Source of the DNA: Bradyrhizobium sp. Y36
Lineage (GTDB): Bacteria; Pseudomonadota; Alphaproteobacteria; Rhizobiales; Xanthobacteraceae
Direction of reading: 5' to 3'
Assembly: GCF_002531575.1 (NCBI RefSeq)
Contig: NZ_NWTI01000027.1
Location: forward strand, 1 to 64,000
DNA length: 64,000 bases
The notes beneath the pieces are model-generated. The model was not told the DNA's origin. It ran no database searches and saw nothing but the letters and a program-made list of their open reading frames with translations. This document shows, piece after piece, positions 9,336 through 17,193 of this stretch; the first letter of the stretch is position 1; each line of letters starts with the position of its first letter. The translations under genes and the position numbers were made by a program.

Positions 9336-10295
9336 CTAGGCCTGCTTCGCAGCGGCCAATGCGTCCTTGGCGGCGGCAATATCGTTCGGTCCACCGACCG
9401 CAACGCCGACGGCACCGTCAGCGATGCGCTTGACGAGCCCGGTCAGCACCTTGCCCGCGCCGATCTCGAAGAAGCGGGTGACGCCCTGCCCTGCCATATA
9501 GGCAACCGACTCGCGCCAGCGCACCGTGCCCGTGACCTGCTCGACCAGGCGGCGGCGGATCTCGTCGGGATCGGTGATGGCGCTCGCCAGCACGTTCGAC
9601 ACCAGCGGCGCAGCGGGCGCCTTGATCGCGACCTTCGACAGCGCCTCCGCCATCGCGTCGGCGGCGGGCTGCATCAGCTTGCAGTGGAACGGCGCGGACA
9701 CCGGCAGCAGCATCGCACGCTTGGCACCCTTGGTCTTGGCGATCTCGACGGCGCGATCGACCGCGGCCTTGTCGCCGGAGACGACCACCTGCCCGCCACC
9801 ATTGTCGTTGGCGGCCTGGCAGACCTGCCCCTGCGCCGCCTCATTGGCGACCTCCATGGCAGCCTCGTAATCGAGGCCGAGCAGCGCGGCCATCGCGCCG
9901 GCACCAACCGGCACCGCCTTTTGCATTGCGAGACCGCGGGTGCGCAGCAGACGGGCGGTATCCGAGACCGTCAGGCTGCCGGCCGCAGCCAGCGCCGAAT
10001 ATTCACCGAGCGAGTGCCCGGCCACGAAGGCGGCGTCCCGCCCCACGGAAAAACCAGCCTCGGCCTCCAGTACGCGCAGGGTGGCGACAGACACCGCCAT
10101 CAGCGCCGGCTGGGCGTTCTCTGTGAGCTGGAGGGTTTCGGCCGGACCATCCCAGATGATGGCCGTCAGCTTCTCGGAAAGCGCGGCATCGACCTCGTCG
10201 AACACGGCGCGCGCGACCGGAAAGGCGTCGGCCAGGGCCTTGCCCATGCCAACGGCCTGGGACCCCTGCCCCGGAAATGTGAATGCTGCCGTCAT
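9336..10295 (-). CDS. fabD: Malonyl-CoA:ACP transacylase
   Basis: 319 aa from the Met that begins MTAAFTFPGQGSQ. The longer frame, starting at 10400, adds 35 residues unlike the family. The nucleophile is Ser95 in GHSLGEYSA; QNAQPALMA-type and APFHCKLM motifs are present. Loads malonyl groups onto AcpP. First gene of the fatty-acid block; the 188-nt gap upstream, to the convergent end of nothing known, should hold the promoter. Confidence 0.97.
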   Translation of the reverse strand: MTAAFTFPGQGSQAVGMGKALADAFPVARAVFDEVDAALSEKLTAIIWDGPAETLQLTENAQPALMAVSVATLRVLEAEAGFSVGRDAAFVAGHSLGEYSALAAAGSLTVSDTARLLRTRGLAMQKAVPVGAGAMAALLGLDYEAAMEVANEAAQGQVCQAANDNGGGQVVVSGDKAAVDRAVEIAKTKGAKRAMLLPVSAPFHCKLMQPAADAMAEALSKVAIKAPAAPLVSNVLASAITDPDEIRRRLVEQVTGTVRWRESVAYMAGQGVTRFFEIGAGKVLTGLVKRIADGAVGVAVGGPNDIAAAKDALAAAKQA

Positions 10296-10483
10296 CGGCG
10301 CTCCCTGTCTGTCGGGCACGATCCCTACGAGAACCGGCAGCCGATTACGCGCGGCCTTGGGGCCTGGTTCCTTGGGCCATGGTTCCGGATCACGCTCCAA
10401 AGGGGGCCGTAGACACTGTCCGGGGCCGGACTGTCAAGCCGCGATGGGAACGCCGGCCGGCATTCAACTGGGGATACGCCCCT

Positions 10484-11509
10484 TCAAAAGCCGCCGGCGG
10501 TCTGGTTGGCATCGACCTTCACGCCCGCCTGCGCGCGACGCGCGCTGTTCACCAACTGGCCCGGCCGGTCATCCCGGTCGGGCTTTGCCGTCGCCAGCCG
10601 CAGCACCGCCGCATAGCCCGGCTGCACCTCCATGCGGCCGGCATGGCGGCTCGCGCTCAGCAGCCGATGGACCTTCGGCAAATTGTAGCACGGCACATAG
10701 AACAGCAGATGATGCTCGAGGTGGTAGTTCACGTAGTACGGCGCGATGAAGAGGCGCTCGAGAAAGTTGGCATGCGTGGTGCGGGTGTTGCGCAGGGGAT
10801 CGCTGCTGTCGGGGACGACGGCGTGCTCTGCGATATTGCGGATGCGGGTGATGACCATCATCCAGGTCAGCAGCGGCACCAGCCAGAGCAGCGGATAGGC
10901 CCACCACACGCCGGCGGCCACGCACGCCGCAAACATCACGGCATTGACGAGACATTGCGGCCCGAGCTGCTCCCAGAAATGCGCGGCGCGCCGGCGCCAC
11001 GGCCAGTCCTTCGAGCCGAGCGCGTTGAGCAGCTGCGCCTTGCGCTGCTGGTAGCCGGTCTGTCCGGTGATGTCGCGAATGAACTTGCGGCGGTAGCTCA
11101 GCTTCGTGATCGGAAACGGCGCCGACAGCACGAGATCGGGATCATCCTCCTGCTGCGTGCGCGCATGGTGCTGCAGGTGATAACGCCGGTAGCTGCGCGT
11201 CTCCGCAAACAATGGATAGGCGCACAGCCACTGACTCAGGGCCAGATTGGCTTTCTCGTCGGCGGACAGGCAGCCATGCGCGCCGTCATGCATCAGGATC
11301 GCAAGGCCCAGCTGGCGCGAGCCGATGATGGCGACGGCGAGCACATAGGTGACCGGATTGGGCCACCACGCGACCAGCGCAACGGCGCCGATGATCAGCG
11401 CCCAAGCGTGCGCGATCAGGGCGGCGCCCTTCCACGTCACGCGCCGGCGCACGTCGGCGAGCTGGTCGTCGGTCAGGAAGTCGCGGGCCCGCATGCGAAG
11501 CGCGGTCAT
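10484..11509 (-). CDS. Fatty acid desaturase family membrane protein
   Basis: 341 aa. Integral membrane di-iron desaturase or hydroxylase. The three His boxes are visible: HDGAHG, HLQHHARTQQ and HLEHHLLFYVPCYNLP. Several hydrophobic helices surround them (ALIIGAVALVAW, AVMFAACVAAGVWW). Substrate is unknown: fatty acids, carotenoids or sphingolipid-like acyl chains are all compatible. The upstream TetR gene on the same strand ends 3 nt before this gene starts, so the two form an operon and the regulator probably controls the pair. Confidence 0.88.
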   Translation of the reverse strand: MTALRMRARDFLTDDQLADVRRRVTWKGAALIAHAWALIIGAVALVAWWPNPVTYVLAVAIIGSRQLGLAILMHDGAHGCLSADEKANLALSQWLCAYPLFAETRSYRRYHLQHHARTQQEDDPDLVLSAPFPITKLSYRRKFIRDITGQTGYQQRKAQLLNALGSKDWPWRRRAAHFWEQLGPQCLVNAVMFAACVAAGVWWAYPLLWLVPLLTWMMVITRIRNIAEHAVVPDSSDPLRNTRTTHANFLERLFIAPYYVNYHLEHHLLFYVPCYNLPKVHRLLSASRHAGRMEVQPGYAAVLRLATAKPDRDDRPGQLVNSARRAQAGVKVDANQTAGGF

Positions 11510-11512
11510 GGC

Positions 11513-12205
11513 CTACCCCTCTTCATTCGAATGGGACGCATCGTCGACGAGGCGTAAGCGCGCCGTGTCGCCGCTAGATTTCGCCTGCTCGCCGAGCACG
11601 CGCAGCATCTCGGCGCACAGCGCCTCGGGCGAACGGCCCATCGCATGGCCTTCGAGAATGATTCCGATGGCGACGGCCCAGAAACGGCGCGAGCTCTCGT
11701 CGGGCGCCCGCAGCGAGCGCCAGCCGTGCCGCGCCACCTGGCTCGCATAGGCGCGCGCGCCCTCACTGTGCAGACGCTCGATCGTGCGCTCGACCAGCGG
11801 CGCCAGATCCTGGCGGCGGCGCGTCAATGTCAGCGCTTCCGCGAAGAAGGCGACGGAATCGCTCGCCGTCACGGTCTGCGCCAGCGCGTGCGTGTAGTCC
11901 CGCGGCGTGCGCGCCTTCAGCGCCGCCTGCTCGGTCGCACGCGCCAGATACAGGAGGTCGCGGCAGGCGCATTCGACGAACAGCGCCTCCTTGGTGCGGA
12001 AATAGTAGGTGATCTGGCTCGGGAAGGCGTTCGCGGCAGCGGCGATGTCGGCGATCGCCGTGCCCGACAGCCCGCGCTCGCGGAACAGCGGGCTTGCCGC
12101 ATCGAGGAGCAGCGAGCGCATCTTGCGGCCGGCCGGGCGCGTCGCCCGCGCGGCGTGCTTGGGATCGCCAGCCTCAACCGCTGCATGGACCGACTTTTCC
12201 GCCAT
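11513..12205 (-). CDS. TetR/AcrR family transcriptional regulator
   Basis: 230 aa starting at MAEKSVHAAVEAGD; the frame can be extended to 12241, but that would place the start inside the palindrome. An N-terminal helix-turn-helix (LFRERGLSGTAIADIAAAANAFPSQITYYF) is followed by a variable ligand domain. Immediately upstream of the desaturase gene (3 nt). A perfect palindrome lies 20 nt before the start. Likely a lipid or xenobiotic-responsive repressor of itself and the desaturase; the ligand is unknown. Confidence 0.88.
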   Translation of the reverse strand: MAEKSVHAAVEAGDPKHAARATRPAGRKMRSLLLDAASPLFRERGLSGTAIADIAAAANAFPSQITYYFRTKEALFVECACRDLLYLARATEQAALKARTPRDYTHALAQTVTASDSVAFFAEALTLTRRRQDLAPLVERTIERLHSEGARAYASQVARHGWRSLRAPDESSRRFWAVAIGIILEGHAMGRSPEALCAEMLRVLGEQAKSSGDTARLRLVDDASHSNEEG

Positions 12206-12225
12206 CGAAGGCCTCCCATCAATTA

Positions 12226-12242
12226 TTTGTATGATATACAAA
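12226..12242. promoter_or_regulatory. Candidate TetR operator
   Basis: TTTGTAT, 3-nt spacer GAT, ATACAAA: a perfect 7-bp inverted repeat in an AT-rich patch within otherwise GC-rich DNA. It sits between the TetR gene (minus) and the rpsF upstream region (plus), 20 nt before the repressor start. Autoregulation is the simplest reading. Confidence 0.6.
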
Positions 12243-12328
12243 CAAATAAATCAAGGTGGTACGGTATTGGAGGATGCGCGCGGGCGCCGATGGCCGGGCA
12301 GCCGAGGCCGAAACCTGGCCGTCCAACC

Positions 12329-12356
12329 TTGCAAAGCCGGTCAAAATCCGTATAAG
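12329..12356 (+). promoter_or_regulatory. Candidate sigma70-type promoter for rpsF operon
   Basis: TTGCAA (12329-12334), 16-nt spacer, TATAAG (12351-12356). This is the best -35/-10 pair in the 300 nt before rpsF and would give a leader of roughly 185 nt. Confidence 0.45.
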
Positions 12357-12481
12357 GCGCGCATCCGCAGACCCCGGCCGGGAGCTGAACGGACGGTCTC
12401 AGCAAATCATTCGTGATTTTGGTGTGGCAGGGCCAGTCGGCCCGTCGTCCCGTGTTTCCGCCTTCTGAGCTTCATCCCAGA

Positions 12482-12543
12482 GTCCTTTCCGAAGGCCTCT
12501 CAAGGGCTTGACGCCGGGCGACGCGCCAACACGAGGAAAGGAC
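12482..12543 (+). promoter_or_regulatory. Candidate S6:S18 autoregulatory leader hairpin before rpsF
   Basis: GTCCTTTCC (12482-12490) pairs perfectly with GGAAAGGAC (12535-12543). The second arm contains the Shine-Dalgarno of rpsF, which starts at 12548, so folding would block translation. A CCG follows on the 5' side (TTTCCGAAGG). Known rpsF leaders that bind the S6:S18 complex are hairpins with a conserved CCG near the ribosome binding site; the match is structural, made by eye. Confidence 0.5.
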
Positions 12544-12547
12544 CATC

Positions 12548-13015
12548 ATGGCTCTTTATGAGCATGTCTTTCTCGCGCGTCAGGACGCGAGCACGCAGCA
12601 GGTCGAAGAACTGACTGCGCAAATGACCGGCATCGTCGAGGGTCTCGGCGGCAAGGTCACCAAGACCGAAAATTGGGGCGTACGCTCCCTCACCTACCGC
12701 ATGAACAAGAACCGCAAGGCGCACTTCGTGCTGCTCAACATCGACGCGCCGTCCGCGGCGATCGCCGAGATCGAGCGCCAGGAGCGCATCAGCGAAGACG
12801 TGATCCGCTATCTCAGCGTCCGCGTCGAGGAGCTGGAGGAAGGCCCGTCCGCGATGATGCGCAAGGCCGATCGCGACCGCGAGCGTGACGATCGTGGCGG
12901 CGGCTTCCGCGGCGAGCGCGAAGGCGGCTTCCGTGGCGACCGCGAAGGCGGTTTCCGCGGCGATCGCGGCCCGCGCCGTCCGCGCGACGAAGCTGAAACC
13001 ACGGATGCGGAGTAA
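12548..13015 (+). CDS. rpsF: 30S ribosomal protein S6
   Basis: 155 aa. Standard S6 fold (MALYEHVFLARQDAS..., GGKVTKTENWGVRSLTYRMNKNRKAHF). E. coli S6 is about 131-135 aa. Here the C-terminus carries an Arg/Gly-rich tail with a repeated GGFRGD/GGFRGE unit (about residues 117-143) ending in an acidic stretch. First gene of the rpsF-rpsR-(DUF2232)-rplI operon; rpsR starts 5 nt after its stop. Confidence 0.97.
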   Translation: MALYEHVFLARQDASTQQVEELTAQMTGIVEGLGGKVTKTENWGVRSLTYRMNKNRKAHFVLLNIDAPSAAIAEIERQERISEDVIRYLSVRVEELEEGPSAMMRKADRDRERDDRGGGFRGEREGGFRGDREGGFRGDRGPRRPRDEAETTDAE

Positions 13016-13020
13016 GAAAC

Positions 13021-13260
13021 ATGGCTGAAGCTGGTGCACGCCGTCCGTTTTTCCGTCGTCGCAAGAGCTGCCCGTTCACGGGCGCCAATGCTCCCAAGAT
13101 CGACTACAAGGACTCCAAGCTGTTGATGCGTTACGTCTCCGAGCGCGGCAAGATCGTGCCGAGCCGCATCACCGCGGTGTCCGCGAAGAAGCAGCGTGAG
13201 CTCGCCCGCGCCATCAAGCGCGCGCGGTTCCTGGGCCTGCTGCCCTACGTCATTCGCTAA
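13021..13260 (+). CDS. rpsR: 30S ribosomal protein S18
   Basis: 79 aa. Binds S6 on the 30S platform. Recognised by RRKSCPFTG near the start, IDYKDSKLLMRYVSERGKI and the ending RARFLGLLPYVIR. The spacing to rpsF implies translational coupling. No anomaly. Confidence 0.98.
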   Translation: MAEAGARRPFFRRRKSCPFTGANAPKIDYKDSKLLMRYVSERGKIVPSRITAVSAKKQRELARAIKRARFLGLLPYVIR

Positions 13261-13270
13261 GACGAATTCA

Positions 13271-13294
13271 GTCGGCGGCGACATCGCCGCCGGC
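13271..13294 (+). terminator. GC-rich hairpin after rpsR
   Basis: GTCGGCGGCGA and TCGCCGCCGGC form a strong stem with a 2-nt loop directly after the rpsR stop. The U-run is poor (CTCTTT about 9 nt later), so this is more likely a partial terminator or a stabiliser that lowers expression of the membrane protein gene downstream. Confidence 0.4.
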
Positions 13295-13387
13295 TGCACT
13301 CTTTAACTTCATAAGGCTTCCGGGTCGTCCGGTCGCCGATGGTTGGGGCAAGCCGCCTCTAACCGCTCGAAGGGAGCGGGACAGCTG

Positions 13388-14353
13388 ATGATGCCATTTG
13401 TGCTGATAGCCCTGGTCGCCGGCGCTGCGTCGGCCCTGATGTTCGCCTCGATCATTTCGGGCGCGCTCATCTCGCTCGTCCTGTTCTATCTCGCTCCGCT
13501 TCCCCTGATGGTCGCCGCGATCGGCTGGGGACCGCTGTGCGCAAGCGTTGGCGGCATCGCGGCTGCGATCGGCCTCGGCGCCCTGTTCGGCCTGCCCTAT
13601 TGCATCGCCTTCGCCGTCACGGTCGCCCTGCCCGCATGGTGGCTCGGTCACCTCGTCCTGCTCAGCCGTCCCGTGGCATCTGCCGCGCCTGAGGCGTCCG
13701 CCGAGCCTGATCTCGAATGGTATCCGGTCGGCCGCATCCTGCTGTGGCTCGCGGGCTTCGCCACTCTGACCACGATCGCCGCCCTGCTCACGCTCGGCAC
13801 CGACGCCGACACCATCATGGGCACGCTGCGGCGCGGCCTGATGCGCCTTCTGCGCGCCACCGACCCGCAAAGCTCCGGCGAAGTCGGTCAGTTCGTCGAC
13901 GCGCTGGTGCGCATCGCACCCGCAGGCGCCACCGTCATCGCGATGATGACGCTGACCCTCAACCTCTGGCTCAGCGCCAAGATCACGGCGACGTCGGGCC
14001 GGCTGCGGCGCCCGTGGCCGGACATGATGACGGCGGAGCTGCCGCCGATGACGCTGGTGGCGCTCTGCGTCGCGCTCGCCTTCTGCTTCACCGGCGGGCT
14101 GCTGGCGATCGCCGCACAGATCACCGCCGCGGCGTTGATGATGGGCTATGCGCTCACCGGCTTCGCCGTGCTGCATACGCTGACGCTGGCGCTGAAGAGC
14201 CGCACGTTCTGGCTCGGCTCGACCTACGCCGTCGTGGTCGTGTTCGGATGGCCCGTGATCGCGATGGTGATCCTCGGCCTGGCGGATGCCGTGTTCGGCT
14301 TCCGCGAGCGCTTCCTGCGCAGCCGGCAACCGCCGCCGCTGCCGACCCCTTGA
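13388..14353 (+). CDS. DUF2232 family membrane protein
   Basis: 321 aa from ATG 13388, preceded by GAAGGGAGCGG; the longer frame from 13343 adds 15 hydrophilic residues. About eight hydrophobic helices (FVLIALVAGAASALMFA, LISLVLFYLAPLPLMVAAI and so on). The position between rpsR and rplI is conserved in alphaproteobacteria. Related to YybS-like membrane proteins that resemble energy-coupling-factor S components, but the function is unknown. Confidence 0.85.
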   Translation: MMPFVLIALVAGAASALMFASIISGALISLVLFYLAPLPLMVAAIGWGPLCASVGGIAAAIGLGALFGLPYCIAFAVTVALPAWWLGHLVLLSRPVASAAPEASAEPDLEWYPVGRILLWLAGFATLTTIAALLTLGTDADTIMGTLRRGLMRLLRATDPQSSGEVGQFVDALVRIAPAGATVIAMMTLTLNLWLSAKITATSGRLRRPWPDMMTAELPPMTLVALCVALAFCFTGGLLAIAAQITAAALMMGYALTGFAVLHTLTLALKSRTFWLGSTYAVVVVFGWPVIAMVILGLADAVFGFRERFLRSRQPPPLPTP

Positions 14354-14402
14354 GTTCATACCGAAACCGAAACCCACAGAGCACTTCAAAAGGAGAACGA
14401 AT

Positions 14403-15002
14403 ATGGAAGTCATTTTGCTGGAACGCGTCAACAAGCTCGGCCAGATGGGCGAAGTCGTGAAGGTTCGCGACGGCTATGCCCGCAATTTCCTGCTCAAGCG
14501 CGGCAAGGCGCTGCGCGCCACCGCCGACAACAAGGCCAAGTACGACGGCATGAAGGCCGAGCTCGAGGCCCGCAACCTCGCCTCGAAGGGCGAAGCGTCC
14601 AAGGTCGCCGAGAAGATCGCCGGCAAGAACATCATCGTGATCCGCCAGGCCTCCGAAGCCGGCCAGCTGTTCGGCTCGGTCAATGTGCGTGACATCGTCA
14701 TGGCGTTCGAAGCTGACGGCATCTCGCTGGCCCGTCCGCAGGTCCAGCTCGACGCGCCGATCAAGACCATCGGCAAGCGCTCGATCACCGTTGCCGTTCA
14801 CCCCGAGGTCGAGGTCGAGATCACCGTGACCGTCGCACGCAGCCAGGACGAGGCCGAGCGCGTCAACCGCGGCGAGGACATCTCGACCCGCAACGAGGAT
14901 CGCGACGCGGCTGCCGAGGCGATCGCCGCCGCCGGCGAGTTCTTCGATCCGGAAGCCCAGCCCGACGAGGTCGAGCCGGCCCCGGCTGCGGAAGAGAAGT
15001 AA
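14403..15002 (+). CDS. rplI: 50S ribosomal protein L9
   Basis: 199 aa from ATG 14403 with AAAAGGAGAACGA just upstream, a near-perfect Shine-Dalgarno. N-terminal L9 signature MEVILLERVNKLGQMGEVVKVRDGYARNFLL in full; the long central helix and C-domain follow. The acidic extension after about residue 165 (EDRDAAAEAIAAAGEFF...) is longer than in E. coli (149 aa), as usual in Bradyrhizobium-type L9. Confidence 0.97.
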   Translation: MEVILLERVNKLGQMGEVVKVRDGYARNFLLKRGKALRATADNKAKYDGMKAELEARNLASKGEASKVAEKIAGKNIIVIRQASEAGQLFGSVNVRDIVMAFEADGISLARPQVQLDAPIKTIGKRSITVAVHPEVEVEITVTVARSQDEAERVNRGEDISTRNEDRDAAAEAIAAAGEFFDPEAQPDEVEPAPAAEEK

Positions 15003-15020
15003 GCCTACAGTACATCTCGT

Positions 15021-15044
15021 CATGCGCGGGCTTGACCCGCGCAT
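15021..15044. repeat. Short REP-like palindrome
   Basis: ATGCGCGGG, CTTGA, CCCGCGCAT form a perfect hairpin between the rplI stop and its terminator. It resembles short palindromes scattered between genes in this window, though its core differs from the other copies. Confidence 0.45.
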
Positions 15045-15047
15045 CCC

Positions 15048-15078
15048 AAGCCCGGTCGCCTCAGGCGGCCGGGCTTTT
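15048..15078. terminator. Bidirectional rho-independent terminator of rplI
   Basis: AAGCCCGGTCGCC, loop TCA, GGCGGCCGGGCTTTT. A 13-bp stem (one G-T mismatch or wobble) with a T-run on the plus side and an A-run start on the minus side. The 3-nt loop TCA is, on the minus strand, the TGA stop codon of the convergent thioesterase gene, so both genes share this structure. Confidence 0.8.
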
Positions 15079-15528
15079 CGTTTTGGCGGCGACGTCCTCG
15101 CTCAGCATCGCAATCGAGGCCAGCGCCGTTGCCGTGTGCTTCTCGACACCGTCGCGGACGCAGAACACGTCGGCCGCAACCACCGACACCTGACGGCCCG
15201 GCTTGATCACGCGGGCACGGCAGATCAGCTTCTCGCCGACCGCGGGCGACAACAGATTGAGCTTGTATTCCGCCGTCAGCGCCGGCTGGCCGCGCGACGT
15301 CGCCGCCGCGATCGTCGTGGCGTTGTCGACCAGGAAGGCGGTGACGCCGCCGTGGAAGAAGCCGTGCTGCTGCATCAGCTCCGGCCGGCGGTCCACCGCA
15401 ATCGTGCAGGTGCCGCGCGTCAATTCCGACAGCTCGGCGCCGACCAGGTTCATGAAGCCCTGCCGGCCGACATTGGCGTGGATGTGCTCGGCGATCGGTG
15501 CAAAGTCCGGATCAGCTTCGGCTCGCAT
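15061..15528 (-). CDS. PaaI-type hotdog thioesterase
   Basis: 155 aa from the ATG at 15528 (MRAEADPDFAPIAEHIHANVGRQ). Hotdog fold with the hallmark segment HGFFHGGVTAFLVDNATTIAA. Hydrolyses acyl-CoA thioesters; PaaI-group members often act on aromatic acyl-CoAs, but the substrate cannot be read from the sequence. It starts 11 nt after the end of the TetR gene on the same strand, so that regulator likely controls it. Its stop codon is in the loop of the rplI terminator. Confidence 0.88.
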   Translation of the reverse strand: MRAEADPDFAPIAEHIHANVGRQGFMNLVGAELSELTRGTCTIAVDRRPELMQQHGFFHGGVTAFLVDNATTIAAATSRGQPALTAEYKLNLLSPAVGEKLICRARVIKPGRQVSVVAADVFCVRDGVEKHTATALASIAMLSEDVAAKTKSPAA

Positions 15529-15539
15529 GCGGTCTCTCC

Positions 15540-16136
15540 CTATTGCTTGTTGATGCGATCGAACGGCCGCAGCGCGCGGATGGCGCAGGCGGTCAGCGTG
15601 TCGGCCTCGGCGCGCGGATCGGCGCGGTCGCGTCCCGACAGGAAAGCGCGGCAGAAGATTTGCGCCGGCCCGATGAGCTGGCTGACGAACATCCCCGGCG
15701 TCATCGGCAACAGTTCGCCGCTCGCAACCAGCGGCGCGCGCCAGCGCTCGATGCCTTCGGCAAGCCGCGCATTCTGCGCTCGTTGGGCGTCGCGTACCTC
15801 CTCGCCCCACTCGCTGCGGGAGATCTCGAAGAGATAGCGCGCTTCGCGCCGGCTGGTCACAACCCAGTCGAGATGAGCCCGGATCAGCCGATCGATGCCC
15901 TGCTCGGCACCGGGCACAGGATCGAGCGCCGCCAGCACCGCGGCGTGGTAGTGCCTGAGCACCTCCAGGAATAGCGCGCCCGCGAGCTCCTTCTTCGAGC
16001 CGAAGGCGTGAAAGAAGCTGCCGTTGGAGGCGCGCGCCCGGGTGCGGATCGCGGCGACCGTCGCAGCTTCGAAGCCGACGCGGTCGAACACGACAAGTCC
16101 GGCCGCCAGCAAATCGTCGCGCACGCTCGCCGTCAT
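15540..16136 (-). CDS. TetR/AcrR family transcriptional regulator
   Basis: 198 aa. N-terminal helix-turn-helix (VFDRVGFEAATVAAIRTRARASNGSFFHAFGSKKELAGALF) with the typical second-helix FFHAFGSK. Ligand domain is unremarkable. Directly upstream of the thioesterase gene and preceded by a 28-bp palindrome, suggesting a repressor of an acyl-CoA related two-gene operon. Confidence 0.88.
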   Translation of the reverse strand: MTASVRDDLLAAGLVVFDRVGFEAATVAAIRTRARASNGSFFHAFGSKKELAGALFLEVLRHYHAAVLAALDPVPGAEQGIDRLIRAHLDWVVTSRREARYLFEISRSEWGEEVRDAQRAQNARLAEGIERWRAPLVASGELLPMTPGMFVSQLIGPAQIFCRAFLSGRDRADPRAEADTLTACAIRALRPFDRINKQ

Positions 16137-16146
16137 CGACGCCTCC

Positions 16147-16174
16147 TAGAGCGTTACTCTAGAGTATTGCTCTA
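16147..16174. promoter_or_regulatory. Candidate TetR operator
   Basis: TAGAGC and GCTCTA flank a perfect inner palindrome ACTCTAGAGT. The whole 28 bp is a near-symmetrical inverted repeat starting 10 nt before the TetR start codon, the normal place for an autoregulatory operator. Confidence 0.65.
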
Positions 16175-16245
16175 ATAGCGGTCAAGACGAGAGGAGGCCG
16201 CGATCGACGCGGCCTCGGGAGGTCGGTTGAAAGATTTGGGTTGGC

Positions 16246-17193
16246 TTAGCGCGAGATCGGCGGCGTCGGAGGCCCGGAGGATGCGGCCGGCGGCGGGGCC
16301 GCCGCGGTCGCGGGCGGGGCCTGCTCCTGCGGCTTGGGCGCCGGGGCCGGCTCGGAGCTGGCGGCGGGTTTGGGAGCCGCCTCTTCCGCCGGCTTGGGCG
16401 CGGCCGGCTCTACGGGCCTGGCGGCGGCCGGAGCTGCCGGCGTCACCTGCGGGACCGGATCGGGCCGCAGTGCCGGTGCGTCGCTGCTGCGCGGCTCGAC
16501 CTTGGCGCTGCTGTCGGGCTTGGCTTCAGCAGGCTTCTCGGAGGCCTTGCCGCTGTCGGGCTCGGCCTTCGTGCTCTCGGGCTTTGCGGCCTCGGTCTTC
16601 GGTTCGCTCTTTTTGTCTTCGCTCGCCGGCGCTGCGGCATCCACCTTCGGCGCTTCCTCGGCTCCGGGCTTGGCGCGACGCTTGCCCTTGCGCCCCTCGG
16701 GCGCAGCCTGGCCCTCGGGTTTCGCGCCCTCCTCGGCCGGCCGTGCTGCGCGCTTCTGGCGCGAATTTTCCGTAGCGGGAGCGGCAGCCTCGCCATCCGG
16801 CTTGGCGGCGTCCTGCCCGCGCGGGCGGCGGCCGTGATGCTCAGGACTGGTGCTCGCGTCCTTCTCCTTGGCGCCGTCCTTCTTGCCGTCCTTGGCCTGG
16901 TAGCGGGTGTCGGTGGCACCGTTGGAGACGAGATAGGAGGCGAGGATGCCTGCCATGTCCGAGCTCGTTGTGTAGTGCTGGCGCAGGAAGCCCGGCAGCG
17001 AACCCGGTGCGACGGATTTGAGAAGTCCGCGCGGGCTCTTGTGGCACGCATTGCAGGTCTGCGCGAAAAGCTGGGACGGGGTTTTGCCGGCCTCGAGGTT
17101 CGTCGCCTGCGCAAGAACGGTGTCGGTCGCGCCGAAGCCGATCAGAAGCAGTATCGTCGCGAGGCTGAGCGCTCGGCTCGACATTCCCATCAT
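16246..17193 (-). CDS. Secreted cytochrome-c-like protein with long low-complexity tail
   Basis: 315 aa (or 312 from MSSRALS). Signal peptide ending near VLAQA. A short domain follows with one c-type heme motif CNACH (about residues 46-50, in FAQTCNACHKSPRGL) and the segment LPGFLRQHYTTSSDMAGILASYL. The remaining 220 or so residues are Pro/Ala/Lys/Glu-rich repeats of no clear fold. The heme domain is smaller than a usual cytochrome c and I see no obvious distal Met. Possibly a periplasmic redox or cell-wall-spanning protein; function unknown. In E. coli-type translation the first ATG sits too close to GGAG, which favours a downstream Met. Confidence 0.7.
   Translation of the reverse strand: MMGMSSRALSLATILLLIGFGATDTVLAQATNLEAGKTPSQLFAQTCNACHKSPRGLLKSVAPGSLPGFLRQHYTTSSDMAGILASYLVSNGATDTRYQAKDGKKDGAKEKDASTSPEHHGRRPRGQDAAKPDGEAAAPATENSRQKRAARPAEEGAKPEGQAAPEGRKGKRRAKPGAEEAPKVDAAAPASEDKKSEPKTEAAKPESTKAEPDSGKASEKPAEAKPDSSAKVEPRSSDAPALRPDPVPQVTPAAPAAARPVEPAAPKPAEEAAPKPAASSEPAPAPKPQEQAPPATAAAPPPAASSGPPTPPISR

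Noticed and set aside
12800..13010. Tandem DNA repeats in rpsF as a possible CRISPR array
   Set aside because: The repeats are in-frame GGFRGD/E coding units of 24 bp with no unique spacers.
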